DNA of 64,000 nucleotides from Anaspis maculata. Lineage: Eukaryota > Arthropoda > Insecta > Coleoptera > Scraptiidae. Shown here piece after piece: positions 45,851-57,511 of the stretch. The notes under the pieces were generated by a model. The model had not been told where the DNA came from. It did not search any database and worked only from the letters and a program-made list of their open reading frames with translations. The number at the start of each line of letters is the position of its first letter. Position 1 is the first letter of the stretch. Location of the stretch: NCBI GenBank assembly GCA_949128115.1, contig OX421961.1, forward strand, positions 107,554,363-107,618,362, written 5' to 3'. The translations under genes were made by a program, and so were the position numbers.

Positions 45851-46462
45851 GTCCAAGAGCTGGCGACAAAAAAAAGTGCAACAGTTTTCTAAAGGCTGAA
45901 ACTCTGGAATATGTTAGATTACTCAATTACATCCATGAAATAAATAGTCAGACACCGGTTCATTAGAACCTGCTCAATCGGCAGCCAAAAGAAGTCCGAA
46001 ATGCCCGAACGGACAGTTCTGACAACGCACAGCATTGTTGTCTGACGCACAGCTCTGTTGTCTGATGCAAATATATCAGCAGTTGCATCTGTTGTCCGAG
46101 TTACGGTTGAAATGAATCGCCCGTAGCGAAATACAGATTTGGGAAAAAAATCAGAGAAGCCTTGCGTAATGGAACCATCTAATGAAGAGAGGTAAGTACC
46201 TAGGTGTGGTCATAGCCGTAACTCAGACAACAGCTGACAGCTGTGGGTCAGACAACAGAGCTGTGCGTCAGATAACAAAGCTGTGCGTTGTCAGAACTGT
46301 CCGTTCGGGCATTTCGGACTTTTTTTGGCTGCCGATTGAGCAGGTTCTAATGGACCGGTGTCTGACTGTTTATTACAGGGATGTAATTGAGTAATCTAAC
46401 ATATTCCAGAGTTTCAGCCTTTAGAAAACTGTTGCACTTTTTTTTGTTGCCAGCTCTCCGAC
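45851..46462. mobile_element. TA-flanked palindromic element
   Basis: A 612-bp palindrome centred near 46155 with arms of about 240 bp. The ends are GTCCAAGAGCTGGCGAC and (other strand) GTCGGAGAGCTGGCAAC, flanked by TA. Next to the loop each arm carries two to three units like GTCAGACAACAGAGCTGTGC, a small internal tandem repeat. No coding capacity. Confidence 0.8.
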
Positions 46463-46464
46463 TA

Positions 46465-47380
46465 TAAGGCTTAAACAGCACTTGCAACCCGAAGCTTATA
46501 AACCAAAAGCTCCCTTAATTAGTACTTACCTGTATGGAAGTTTTTAAGGGTTTAGCTCTATACGTTTCAAGATTCTTTCCTCAGTTTTCCCCCTTTCCGT
46601 TGACTTCTCTTGTGGAAAGTTCCATATGAAGCTTTTTGCCGAGAAACTAGTTCACTTCTTGCATGCAAATTTCGAAAACTGATTCATACCTTCAACTCGA
46701 CTCAAAGTACCAGACCAAAGTCGATTGTGTTAACAAAGTGTCTCTGTCCCACGTAACATTATCTGGCTTCAGCTGGACTACACCTTCTAGTGAACCATCG
46801 ATACCACGAGCCTGATAATAGCCACCATCATCTTTAATCCAGCATTCTCTTCATCACTTCATTTATTTATAGTGCCATCTTGTCCTGCTTAGTACTTGAA
46901 CAGATTCAGCAAGAGCAATGCAGAAATGCCCCATCTGCATAAAGAACTCTATTGCTGTTTCGCTTCTCTGACTTATAGCGCAGCACTTCAACAACCTCAT
47001 CGGCTGCCCAACGTGCCTTGCCCTCTCGAAACCTGGTCATTTTGACGGTCAAAATCTCACCATTTGATTTGAATGAACATATCTAGCTTAAATTGAGCAG
47101 TTTCCAAGCCTGTTGAAGTAGTCTCCTTCAGTGGAGAACCAGCACCAGTCGGTGCTGCATGGACTTTTTCATTAATTTTGTCTGCGAATAGAGGTAGCGG
47201 GTGGCGGCTTAGAAGAGGTGGACGGGTCTCGCAGCGGTACTACTAGTCACGGCGCGGCGGAAGGGGCTCTGGCGCTCTCAGAACGCACTGGTAGCAGCGG
47301 TGGACCTCCATTTAGGGCAAGGTAGATGATGATCACCTTGCATGAGAGACGATGGCTCCCAGAAAGAAGTGATGGACGAC
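46465..47380. other. stretch with weak coding-like fragments
   Basis: Mostly unexplained. The minus strand contains two short open pieces described separately. Confidence 0.4.
46692..47045 (-). pseudogene. possible degenerate coding fragments, unknown family
   Basis: On the minus strand, about 46900-47045 reads MTRFREGKARWAADEVVEVL and onward, and 46692-46850 reads WIKDDGGYYQARGIDGSLEG and then VVQLKPDNVTWDRDTLL to a stop. The two pieces are in different frames and separated by stops, so at best this is a decayed gene. The amino-acid texture is protein-like (balanced charges, aromatic residues), but I recognise no family and cannot exclude chance. Confidence 0.2.
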
Positions 47381-47755
47381 GGTGAGCTCATACTAGAAGC
47401 GCTGGCCCTAGTCGAGGTGATGAGCGTTTTTCCCAACAAGGCGATGAGCCTTCTGTGTTGAGGCGAATTAATATTTTTTCCGAATTGAGGACGGCGTTGA
47501 ATTGGTAAAAAAAAGCGTTGCGAAATCAATCGCTCTTGGTTTATTCCTTGACAGAATCTCAGGACAACGGTGAGCTCATACTAGAAGCGCTGGCCATAGT
47601 CGAGGTGATGAGCGTTTCCCAACAAGGCGATGAGCCTTCTGTGCTGAGGCGAATTAATAATTTTTTCCGAATTGAGGACGGAGTTGAATTGGTAAAATAA
47701 AGCGTTGCGAAATCAATCGCTGTTGGTTTATTCCTTGACAGAATCTCACCATTTA
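47381..47755. repeat. 188-bp tandem duplication
   Basis: GGTGAGCTCATACTAGAAGC starts copies at 47381 and 47569. The copies run to ATTCCTTGACAGAATCTCA and differ at only a few bases, including one in the A run after TTGGTAAAA. High identity implies a recent event. Confidence 0.9.
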
Positions 47756-47858
47756 GGTTTCTTTCGAAAGCTACAAGGACGTACTTTGGTTTGAGTCCAT
47801 TGGCATTTCCAAAATCCAAAGTGTAGTTTCCTGCGTAATCCTGGTCACGGGACATCAT
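47559..47858 (-). pseudogene. repeat-borne frame with KPKYVLVAF block
   Basis: Minus-strand frame reading GNYTLDFGNANGLKPKYVLV and then AFERNLNGEILSRNKP. A related block, LRLKYILVAFQKDVNGEF, occurs at 62088-62160 in a second repeat copy. Conservation of a hydrophobic PKYVLVAF core followed by a polar segment and (in the first copy) DFATLYFTNST is reminiscent of capsid-like proteins in some insect mobile DNAs, but the match is from memory and weak. The 3' part is inside the tandem duplication. I would not call a product. Confidence 0.25.
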
Positions 47859-47929
47859 TTCTGTAGTTTATCCTGGTCACGGCACCATTTCTGTAGTATA
47901 TCCTGGTCACGGCACCATTTCTGTAGTAT
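47838..47929. repeat. 30-bp tandem repeat, three units
   Basis: ATCCTGGTCACGGCACCATT followed by TCTGTAGTAT occurs at 47870 and 47900 exactly 30 bp apart, with a 32-bp diverged unit before. Read on the minus strand each unit contains TGGTGCCGTGACCAGGAT, which resembles a retroelement primer-binding site. Confidence 0.85.
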
Positions 47930-48986
47930 AACCCCGTTTTCGATGTTTGGCGGTGATCGTCGTTGTCCCTTCCCTTCCTCACGTCCTACGTTGCGTTGAG
48001 TTCTTACTCGAGATGAGAATGTGTCTGAGGTTTGATTCTTGAATGAAACGCGAAGGAATCACAAGCAAAATGAACTTTTATTGAAAATCAATTAGCAAAG
48101 TTTTAAATGAATTTGTTTTTTTTTCTCAAAACACTTCACAACAAGAAATGGACAGTGATAAAATGACAACATGAATAAAGAACAACAAAATACAAAGACA
48201 AATGAAACAAGAAAATCATTACAAATTATTTAGACAATGCAGGAATTTACAAGAATGAAATGAACACAAAATCAGATATACAAAACAAGCAAGAAATCAT
48301 GAAACATGTCAAACTGTCACCCCTGCGTACTGCCTGGTTGATTGCTGAAAAATCCCTTCTCAAATGATCTGAATAAAGGTCAAGTTTGAATGAGTCATGA
48401 TGAAGTGACAGAGAAGTCACTCCAGTAATGCATTGATCAAGTCAGCGTGAATCGGTGCGTGAACCTCTTTGAAACGTTTGCTTCGTTCACAAGTTATTTA
48501 CATAACAACAAAAGGCAACTTCAGGCTCAGCTTTGGAGAAAACTTTACGCTCAGCAATTTACTTTACATTTTACAAATAAAAGAAATCGAATTGATAGAT
48601 GAAAAGACAATAAAGAAACGATCGGTAAACAAGTTGATAAATCAGCAAGAAACAAATGATTAGTAGTTGTGTAGACAAATGAACAAGAAATAAATAAGAG
48701 ATAAATGGGTAGATAGATAAACAAGAAACAAATAGGAGATAAATAGGTAGATAAATAAACAAGAAACAGGTGAGAGATGAATAAGTAGAGAAGTTGGAGT
48801 TGGTCATACTTTTAGTAAGCAATTGGAAGGGTATCTATAACGCATTCGTCCGAAATTCCCCAGATACATATATTTACATACAAAACAGAACAGTGGTCAG
48901 TAAACAGTAATCACATACAGTAAATAACAGTAAATACAAGAAAATCGACTCGAGCCAACCTGTGGCCCTCTCTTCGTCGTTTTACA
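47930..48986 (-). other. possible LTR (BEL/Pao-like), minus strand
   Basis: On the minus strand the block would start TGTAAAACGACGAAG at 48986, carry CAATAAAAG near 48075, and end GGTTATACTACA at 47930, next to a TGGTGCCGTGACCAGGAT primer-site-like sequence. Just upstream is GGGGGGAATTA, which looks like a polypurine tract. No second copy of this LTR, no coding region and no target duplication are in view, so this is a hypothesis. Confidence 0.3.
48633..48784 (+). repeat. 38-bp tandem repeat, four units
   Basis: Units start at 48633, 48671, 48709 and 48747 (typical unit begins GTAGATAAATAAACAAGAAA). The first is the most diverged. Confidence 0.9.
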
Positions 48987-51900
48987 TAATTCCCCCCAAA
49001 TAAGAAAAGGTTAGTAGATTCAACAAGGCAGATTCATACAAGTGGTAGACCCCCCCCAGGACACGGAGAAGCGGCAAGTCTCTCTTTCCTTCCGTTACTT
49101 TCATGTATAACCCGACAATGAACAATGAAATGTGAATGAATCATCAAAAGTACTGTTCTCTACTTAGCGGCTGATTTTGGCGTAGTAGAGATTCTTTTGT
49201 CGTCTTACTGTTTGTGACGTAACTTGTGGAAAAGAAACAAGAATGAAATCTCGAAATACGTACGACAGCGCAATCCCGAGGCAAAGTCATGAGTGCGCAA
49301 AATGCACACCTACTAGACTACGGCCTTTGCCATCAACATTGAGATCATTTGGGAGTTGATAAATTACACAAAATTCAAAGCAGTGCAAAGCACCTTGAAT
49401 TCAAAGGGGAAAAACTGCGGGTTATGCAAGCCTGTTGAGAACAAAGAATTTCGTGTTATGTACAATAATTTTGCGGAAAAAATAGGAATCGAAATGCATG
49501 ATTTGGTGAGTGAGTGGAAGCCAAAATTACGGTACAATAATAATCAAAAAAAGACCGACCTTGAAATTGTAAAAATGACGCACTCTCGTTGCACTGAAAA
49601 TCACGTGTTCCTCACCACAGCTGATTCACTTCTCTCTGGCCTGCGGCTGTCGCTAGCGCGCCAGCGCCATCTCCTTTTTCCATCGGCAAACGCTACCGAC
49701 GTCAACGACCGTACCTACTTCAGGTACCAGGGTATAAACAAAACAACGGGGGAATACCACAAGAGATAAGCTTAAATCCTTGAATAAGCACGAGGCCAAG
49801 CAAACCCCTGCATAGGTAACTACCTGTCACTTCACAAAATCGGAGACGGTCGAACAGCACTACTATCCTCACTCAAACATTGTGGGTCAAGATAACAGTG
49901 GAAAAAGGCTGAAAGAAACGCGGCTTTGCATTTTTTATCTTCGAAATAACGCAGTTGAAGAAACCTAATGAAAATCGCTGAGGAAACTGGTGCCAACAGT
50001 ACCAATACACTCGTGACGGCGCACTTCATGCACCGGCCGGCTGAGTCGAGTGTGCCAGTGGCGTACGCCGCACGCGGTCCCAAGACAGGGGTCAAATTTT
50101 GGCCGTAACAAACTACCACTTCCCTACTCGGTGGAGTCGGAGTTCTGCGAGGGCCCAAGCTACTCCTAGACACTCTTCCTCTGTTGCAATAAACTCTCGA
50201 TGAGACGTACCTACCCTCGTACCTACCTGTCAATCAAATTGTTGACATTGGTCTTTACTGTGACCGTTGATGCCCGGTAACTCGTCCTGAGCTTGATCAA
50301 ACATTTTGCAAATGAATAGAACTTTTAGATCCATAGTGTAATCGGAGCTATGTTCAATACTAAGTCCGGCTCGTGGCTCACTCGCAGGAATTCCTGAAAC
50401 TGTTCCAGTGGAATACTTCATGCAGCAATACTCTTCATGCATACAATTATCTCCAAAGTGCTTCGAACTTTGTTAGTCAGGTATGACTTGGCCGATTCGA
50501 AACATAAATCGCACATGTACCTGCCTATCGATTCTACCACAACTTGGCAATATTCCCAACATGGCCGATGTGTGGTGGTATGCTTGCCTCTCTATGCCGC
50601 CCACACTCGCGCAAACACCGTCATATTACTTTTTATTTAATAACCGTTTTTGTGCTGTGTCGAAAGCACCGTTCACCACTTTGGAGACCGGCCATGCCTC
50701 ACCGAGAGAAGACCGAAAGCATGGCGATATTTCAAACCATTAAATTTAAAGACTTCTAACAAAAAGACCTCCACGGAGCACATTATCCCCCCTCATCCCA
50801 GCAGTCGTTAATAAATTGCCGTGGTGGTCGTTTATTGTGTTTGGACTTTCGTGTGCTTTAGCTCCCTCTCGAAAACACTCGCTTTAGTAGAGAATATTAT
50901 ACAGAAGTGTGTAAAATTGCTACGAGCTCATTTTGACGATGGCTTTTGACATGTAGAGCTTTTGCATTGAAAAGTGCGCGTGGCAGCCTCAACCGGATGA
51001 TGACTAAATCACTTCCTATAGTTCCACGGGGGGCTCAGAGGCCGTGAAAAGCGCACATCACTTCATCACTAATTCAACTTTTCCCAGGAATTCATTCATT
51101 CACGTTTACACCTCACCCTCGGCGCTTTCACCGCACCGAGTGCTTTCCTTGAATTATCCTCGAGCGTTCCTGGGATGAAGTTGTTGGAAGAGTGGTGTGC
51201 AGGGCAAAAAACCAGGCGAAACAAAAGTGACCCGGTTCTCGGTTTCGCCAACACGTTTATAGTCTTGTTTTGTTCGGTGAACAAGCGGTTTTTGAACGGC
51301 CTCTCTTGTTTATGATCTCACCCTTCAGAAGTAGTGCTTGTGGTCGAACTGGTCGAAGCTCGTAGAAAATAGCCTTATATTTTCGAGGATTTATCACACA
51401 TCTTCCCTCATCCCTCAATAATGTAACTCTTTGTGACTTGGGAGCCATTTTTAATTTTTCACTGGCTACCAACAACTGCTCACCCACACTCTCGCCACAA
51501 CAGAAAATAATAAAATTTCCAACGAAAACGAGTGTCCACTGTTTACACCGAAACCCGAAACAATTTAATTGTGTTCGCAGCACAAAAGCGACTGCTGCCA
51601 GGCCAGCGTCCTACTGGCCGCAGCCAGCGCGTCAACAAAAGAACTTGAAATACAGAAAAGCAGGAGAGACCGTCCGGTGGTGGTGGCTTTTCACGAATTA
51701 ATAGCTTTTGTAATTGCGTCAGATTAAAAAAAATACGTAAGAGGAACGACGCAGAAATTCAAATTCACAAAAGATTAATTCATGTAATACCGCTGTAGGG
51801 AGAAAGGCAGCGAGAGCCTCGGCGAGAGCTGAAAAAGATGATGCCCGTATCCGGTTCCTTTATTCCGACTTGTTTTGCCTCTCGTAATCCCGGATTTCTT

Positions 51901-53540
51901 GTGACGGGAAGAGATCCTGAAGGATAAATTCTTATAATGCGAGAGGTGTGTTGGTAGTCGTCCTTTGGTTCAGCGACCCCCTACCCCACCTCTTTCTTAT
52001 TGATTCAATCAGACTTGCTGTCTACTTCCTGTTTCATTAACTATATAAAGAGACGACCTTTCACAATGTCTGGCTCGCGCGCGCGAACGACCACGTCTGA
52101 TCCAGGCATAGGTTGGACCGCAAGCTTTCATCTGAGGGTATTATGTTCAATTCGTCGTTCCAGTCAGTGACAAGCAAGCTGGGAAACTGCAGAGTGTGGA
52201 ATTTCTGATTGGATACCCATCCTTTGAATTAGTATTTCCAGGCACCGAGCGTCAGGACTCATTGAAAATTGAAGTCTCTTGAAGGTAAACGCTTGTTGCC
52301 GCATTATAATAGGTATCTATCTACTATACTCCACAGTTTATCTTGGAGCTTTCGCCGATTTCTTCAGAAAAAGTCGTGTAGCCTTGTAGGATATTTGTTT
52401 CGGTTTTCTGTGACACTGCCCTCTCTTCTTGCGGTTGTTCGGTGTCGCATCCTAACTTCTGCTTTTAAAGAAACGTTCCATTGTGAACTCCATTTGCCTC
52501 GTAATTTGGATGCGCCTTCACATTTCTACTATCGACGCTTTATTTGGAATGTTTCTCTTGAGTCGTTTCTGACCCTTTTAGTCTGCTTGCCTTAAGTTTT
52601 CGCTTCAACTTGAGCCCTAGACCTTGAAAATAGGTCAACGAGGAAAACAAGTTACCTATGACTGCAAAATTAGAAAGTTGGTTTGTTTAGATCACCTTGT
52701 GATCTAGAGGAGAGGAAGAGAAGAGAAGAAGAGAAGAAGAAAAGAAGAAAAGAAGAGGAGATATTGAACAAAAATCGTTTTGATGCAAGACATCAGTCTT
52801 CACAATCCTGTCACTAGAACTTGTCACTGAACAAAAAAAAAGGCAAACGGGATGTGATCTTCACATTAATATGGTTGTATTCGCAGAAGATCACACTTTC
52901 GATCACCGCGACAAAATCGATAGAATTGACAGAATAATTGAAACTATCCGAGGCAAATAAGATGTTGGTCTATTTACAAAAATCTGTTCTGACACCACAA
53001 TCCTTTCTCAACTAGTATCCAAGAACCTATAGACTACCGACGTGGAGCTTATCGATATGTGACCAATAGCGCCCTCAGTGGCCGCGAGAGAAGTTAGTTC
53101 ATGTGACATTTACACGTCTAAAAATAGGCGAAATCTTGTTTTCAATTATTATTTTATTATGAGCATCTTGAAAACCCGCGAATCTCTGAAAACATTGAAT
53201 TATAACCAAAGGGGGGAGTTTTGTGAACTTTTGTCCTCGAGTCCCTCTCAGGCAGGTGTGGGAACTACGTTTGAAAACCAGATATTCATGATGTCGCCGT
53301 ACATTATCTTTGGAAACATTGTGAGGTCATTGACTCATGGGAACATTCAGAAATTCATAATCCATGACTGTGTAGAGAGCAATGTCGCCATTCACGCAAA
53401 TTTTTGCAAGATAGCCTGCCTTGGGCTCCCTTCCAAGCCTCAAATCCATTGAAATATTCGCCCACCATCATTTTCGCAAAAACCGCAACTGGCTATCACC
53501 GAAAATATATGACGAATCCTTGAATCACACGTCACCATTA
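48987..53540. other. gene-free stretch
   Basis: No recognised gene. The longest plus frame (49356-49769, 137 codons) starts MINYTKFKAVQSTLNSKGKN and shows no domain; it runs through a G/C-rich patch and is probably chance. A purine-rich AGAAGAAG tract lies at 52705-52760. Another frame at 53078-53452 is equally unassignable. Confidence 0.5.
52705..52761 (+). repeat. purine-rich (GAAGA)n-like tract
   Basis: Imperfect AGAGAAGAAGAGAAGAAGAA-type run of about 55 bp. Confidence 0.8.
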
Positions 53541-53674
53541 GTATTTTTTTAGCACCCTATGGCTCGTGGGGGCTATCGAAGCTTGTCAAAAACCGTATTC
53601 AGATATATTATTGAAAATGGTTGGACGCTTTCCAACGAGCCCCCACAAGCCATAGGGTGCGAATAAAAAAATAC
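53541..53674. mobile_element. palindromic MITE
   Basis: GTATTTTTTTA followed by GCACCCTATGGCTCGTGGGG on the left faces its complement on the right. Pairing covers about 45 bp and the element is 134 bp. No sure target duplication. Confidence 0.65.
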
Positions 53675-53873
53675 CAAGGTGGCTGGCATGATACGTATCA
53701 TGGAAAAACGACTTATGAATTTCTATTTCTGTGAAATTCATAAATGAAATTATGAATTTTATTCCGGACTTTTGAATAACCCTGTACAGTAGGGTGGAGC
53801 GATAAAATCAACTTTTATATTTTCTGTTCTAATAGCGGAAAAACGTCGTTATTGTAGCTCAGGTGCTACCCCT

Positions 53874-54440
53874 CTATTGAAGATCTCTCATAAAAGGTGG
53901 AGTTGTTATTTCAGTAGCTTGCCAATCGATAATGTCGATATAATCGGTTGCCTCAAAATGTATCTTTGGAATAAGGACGAATGTTCTCTTTATGTCACTT
54001 TCACAGGTCATTCTAGCCTTTAGTACCACGTCTCAATGCTAGCTCTTGGACATGTTTTCTGTCATCTCCTAGCATGCATATTAGCAGATTTTCTGAGTAA
54101 ATGAAAAATGCATTGCGCTGTATTACTGGATCAACAATATTTCTTTGTTATGGTTTCAAGTACCGACCTAGATGAATTTGTGCACGATGAGTTGGACTTA
54201 ATTCCAAACCACATCGGTGCATAGACCGTTTGAATGGATTGAGTCAAGTCTTTGAGACTGGAACTTGGGTTTCCTGTGCCAATATACAGTCGCAATATCC
54301 GGTTCGCAGTAGTCAACCACCGGGAATGGAATAGTTTGCCAGGATCCATTTTTGATACAGGAAACATTGAGAACGTCTTCGTAGGTCGGTAATTCATTGC
54401 CGCGAAAATCACAAGGGGTTCCGAATAAAGGGCACTGCAC
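53874..54440 (-). pseudogene. degenerate protein, SRWLTTANR family
   Basis: Read on the minus strand across three frames. First GTPCDFRGNELPTYEDVLN, then a shift to KLFHSRWLTTANRILRLYIG and VYAPMWFGIKSNSSC, then a shift to VDPVIQRNAFFIYSENLL and CMLGDDRKHVQELALRR, followed after a stop by FVLIPKIHFEATDYIDIIDW and QATEITTPP. I recognise this order from uncharacterised multicopy proteins of hemipterans and cnidarians (HARWLTTANRILRLYV, FAHPENLLLAMITDDR, YIDLIDWQ). Function is not known to me. At least two frameshifts and one stop make this copy dead. Its position inside a TIR-bounded unit suggests the family is carried by transposons, but capture by the element is also possible. Confidence 0.65.
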
Positions 54441-54450
54441 TGCTCTTCTA

Positions 54451-54570
54451 TCGTGTGATCAAATGAATTCTTATTTTAGGTAGGCTGTGGCCCAGCCGAA
54501 CGCAGCTTCGCACGCCTGAATTTGACCAGGCCACAGTCTACCTAAAATAAGAATTCATTTGATCACACGA
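54451..54570. mobile_element. 120-bp TA-flanked palindromic MITE
   Basis: TCGTGTGATCAAATGAATTC and a further 24 bp pair with the other end with a single mismatch. TA stands on each side (54449-54450, 54571-54572). The near-perfect arms indicate recent insertion just upstream of the pseudogene. Confidence 0.85.
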
Positions 54571-55556
54571 TAGTATAGAGTCTCTTTGAAACAACACCCA
54601 TCTTGACATTATTATTTACTAATAACGCGAAGAAACTGTTATCTCTGGCAATAGTTGTTGAACAATAAACGTAAATGACTTGAAAAAACACTCGGAAGAA
54701 TAATTAGGCAGTAGGTACATAAAACTCATATAAATAGTACAGCGGCAGAGGGCAAAAGTTGTAGGGTGGTAGAGGGCAGAAGATATGGCTTCATTGCAAA
54801 ACGGTTTTAAAGGATCAATTATAATCTATCATAGCACATTTTTTTCACTATTAGTAGTTTCAGAAGCAAAAATTAAAATTTTGCCCATAGTAGCGCTCCA
54901 CCCTACTGTACAGGGTATGGGCCATCCTAGCGTAATTATACCATAGCAGTCTTACCATTCAAGATAAAAAAAAGATATAAGAGAAAAGTTATATGGTTTG
55001 ATGAGACGAATAACCTTAAATCATTTTCAGCCTTACAGGTGTCCCATTTTGACGGGGTTAACAAAACGTCAATTTTTTTTAATGGAACACCTATATTTTT
55101 TTCACGTTTGGCTTTCTCAACCGTCTTGTGCCTGTATTTTTGTTTTTCAATTGTGTAGTAGTGCTACCAACCAAAAATTAAAAACCGAAAAAAATCGCGT
55201 TTTCAGTTTTCTCAAAAAAATTGTAGCGGCCTTGCTTTTCAAAACTAAGAGATGAAACTTCACATGGTGATAGTCAAGTCAAAGACCAATATCTCATTGT
55301 CAAGAAGTTGCAACTTCTTGATATAGGGCTTTCACAAAAAAAAACAAAATTTATAATTTTCGAAGTATCATAAGTCATTTTTTTCAAATGGCATGCCCTT
55401 AATTTTATAACGCTATCCGATAGCCTTTTCATCCTATTTCATTTTTACCCAGAGTACCGTATACCCTTGAACTCCATTTTTTTCAAGATAATCGGAAATC
55501 TTCACAAAATTTAGCAATTTTTTTTTTTTCAAAAATTGAGTTGGCCGTGATAATGA

Positions 55557-57490
55557 CATACAAGCCAAATAGTACGCAGATCTCAGTTAGTCTGCATATT
55601 GTCGAACAAAGAAAAATTACTTTTCGCGAGAGGAAATGATTGATATGATGATATTCTGGTATTATTCCAGATATTCAGGATTCCACTTCGTTTTCTTTCT
55701 GTGTTTAATAGGGTGGGCCGCTGCTATAGGTGTGTTTTTTTTTGTTTTCACATCACGGACTTCTAATAGCGCGGAAAAGTTGCAGTTTCATATACTTTTC
55801 AAATATCTAGAAGCTTTTTGTCCCAAGTTTTCGTCTTCAGCCTCCGCAAGACGTATCTTTCAGAAATATTTCAACATTCAGTTTTTGCAAGATAACGAAT
55901 TGATTTATGAAGAAAACAGTTGAAATACCTTAGCGAAAAAATAGATAAAACTCTTTATTCGACAGAAATGAAGTGATAAGACTTCAATTATCAATATTTT
56001 ATCAATATTTTTTGTTTTATCTCACTCAACGTGGAAATTCTGATTAAGGAATTATATCGTTAACATTCAGTAAATCTTTTAGTTCATCATCCGACATACG
56101 GGGTGGTTTTTTGAAAAGGACTCACCTCCAATTTCTCGCTGCACAATTTTTTTTCTGAGAAAAAGCTGACAAGTCGATCTTCTTTTTGAGAGGGACATCT
56201 AGGACACGTATTGCCAAATTCTTATCTTCAATCCCTTTGCCCCCACCTCCTACCCTAGTTTAAAATTTCAAATTGCATTACTTATCTTGTGATACACCAA
56301 ATTGAAGGCAACAACATTGTTTTCGTTAAACATACTCTGAAATCTTCAAACTACCCTCTTGACCCTTTTAAAAATTCTTTTATTGTTGATTAGAAGAATG
56401 ATTTTCTGTTAACTGCAGATTCTTGAGAAATAGATTTCCCAGCAAAAACAGGGCGATTTTTATTTCGAGGGGAACATCTGAGACATGTGTTGCCAAATTT
56501 TCATCTTCATTGCATTCTCTCCCTAATTAAGACCATTCTTGAAAAAGATTAGAGGGTGATTTAGGCAATTTGACATTATTTTTGCATAAAGAAGATTTTC
56601 ATACTTTCAATTTGATGTATCACAAGGTAGATAATTTATTCCTATCAGAATTGAAGTAGGCTAGGATGGGGCCGAAAGGATTGAAAATAAAACTGTGACA
56701 ACATGCCACCCTCGAAATAAAAACCGACCTGTTTTCGTTCAAAAATATTTTTTCCAAGAATCGGGATAGTTGATAGGATCGAGAAAAGCTTTCCTTTGAT
56801 TAAAGATGAGAGAATTTTTTCAAGGGTTGGGAGGTGACTTGGAAAATTTAAAATTTGTTTGTCAGAAAGAGAATTCTAGCATCTTCAGTTTGATGTGTCA
56901 CAACTTACGTAATGCTATTTGACATTTTAAAGTTTTTTTTTTCATTTGGGTGGTCTTTTTCAACAATTTCAATAATGTTTTGATTGATGTATGATATTAT
57001 TTCATCATTGCTAAAACTCTTGTATGAGAAACAGTTGAAATTGAAGTTTTCGCCCAAAGTTGCTCAATTTTTAATGTGACTATTTCTGCAACTTCAAGGC
57101 AACTGGGCTTTTTCGGTGAATTCAATTTCATTTGTTTTTTTGTGATTGAAAAAACAATACTGGAACACGGGTTTTTTGTGCCTGACTGTTTAATTCCTAA
57201 TTTTTTTATTGTAAATATATTTCTAAATATTTTTTGGTCTAATAAAAATTTGCGATTTTTTTTCCAAATATAGAAATTTCAATGTCATTGCGGACCCTGA
57301 AGTGATGATTTTTTTTTCAAAAACGCTGTAACGATTCCTTTTTGTAATCTGATTATGCATCTTTTCCGCACTATTAGAATAAAAATATCGAAAATATGAT
57401 TTTTCGGCCCACCCTAGTGTTTAAGCCTTTTTTTTTTGTTCGACAATATTCAGTCTCACTAACTAACAGCTGCGTCCTATTTGGCATATA
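55557..57490. repeat. inverted 60-bp arms around a transposon
   Basis: CATACAAGCCAAATAGTACG through CAGTTAGTCTGCATATTGTCG (55557-55616) pairs with 57431-57490. The right arm is the retrotransposon gag continuation (ERYQFICQ on minus), so part of a gag sequence has been duplicated in inverse orientation around the element between. Confidence 0.55.
55711..57414. mobile_element. second TAGGGTGG-ended element
   Basis: The ends GGGTGGGCCG and complement are flanked by TA (55709-55710, 57415-57416). Near both ends CTAATAGYGCGGAAAAG recurs, as in the unit at 53787-54908. About 1.7 kb. The interior contains inverted and repeated blocks such as TTGTGATACACCAAATTGAA and its complement, and AACATCTGAGACA-like pieces, but no gene was recognised. 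Confidence 0.6.
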
Positions 57491-57511
57491 AACTGATACC
57501 TTTCTACAATA

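Larger units (their letters stand above)
53787..54908 (-). mobile_element. TAGGGTGG-ended transposon with host-like gene relic
   Basis: A 1122-bp unit with exact inverted ends CAGTAGGGTGGAGCG, flanked by TA on both sides (53785-53786, 54909-54910). The target is the palindrome CCCTG-TA-CAGGG, itself like the ends of other repeats in this window. Both ends contain a CTAATAG-G-GGAAAA-like subterminal block. The interior carries a minus-strand pseudogene and a small MITE (54451-54570). Confidence 0.65.

Noticed and set aside
49356..49769. 137-codon plus frame as a gene
   Set aside because: No domain, no relatives recalled, low-complexity lysine/asparagine start and a G/C-rich end of different composition.
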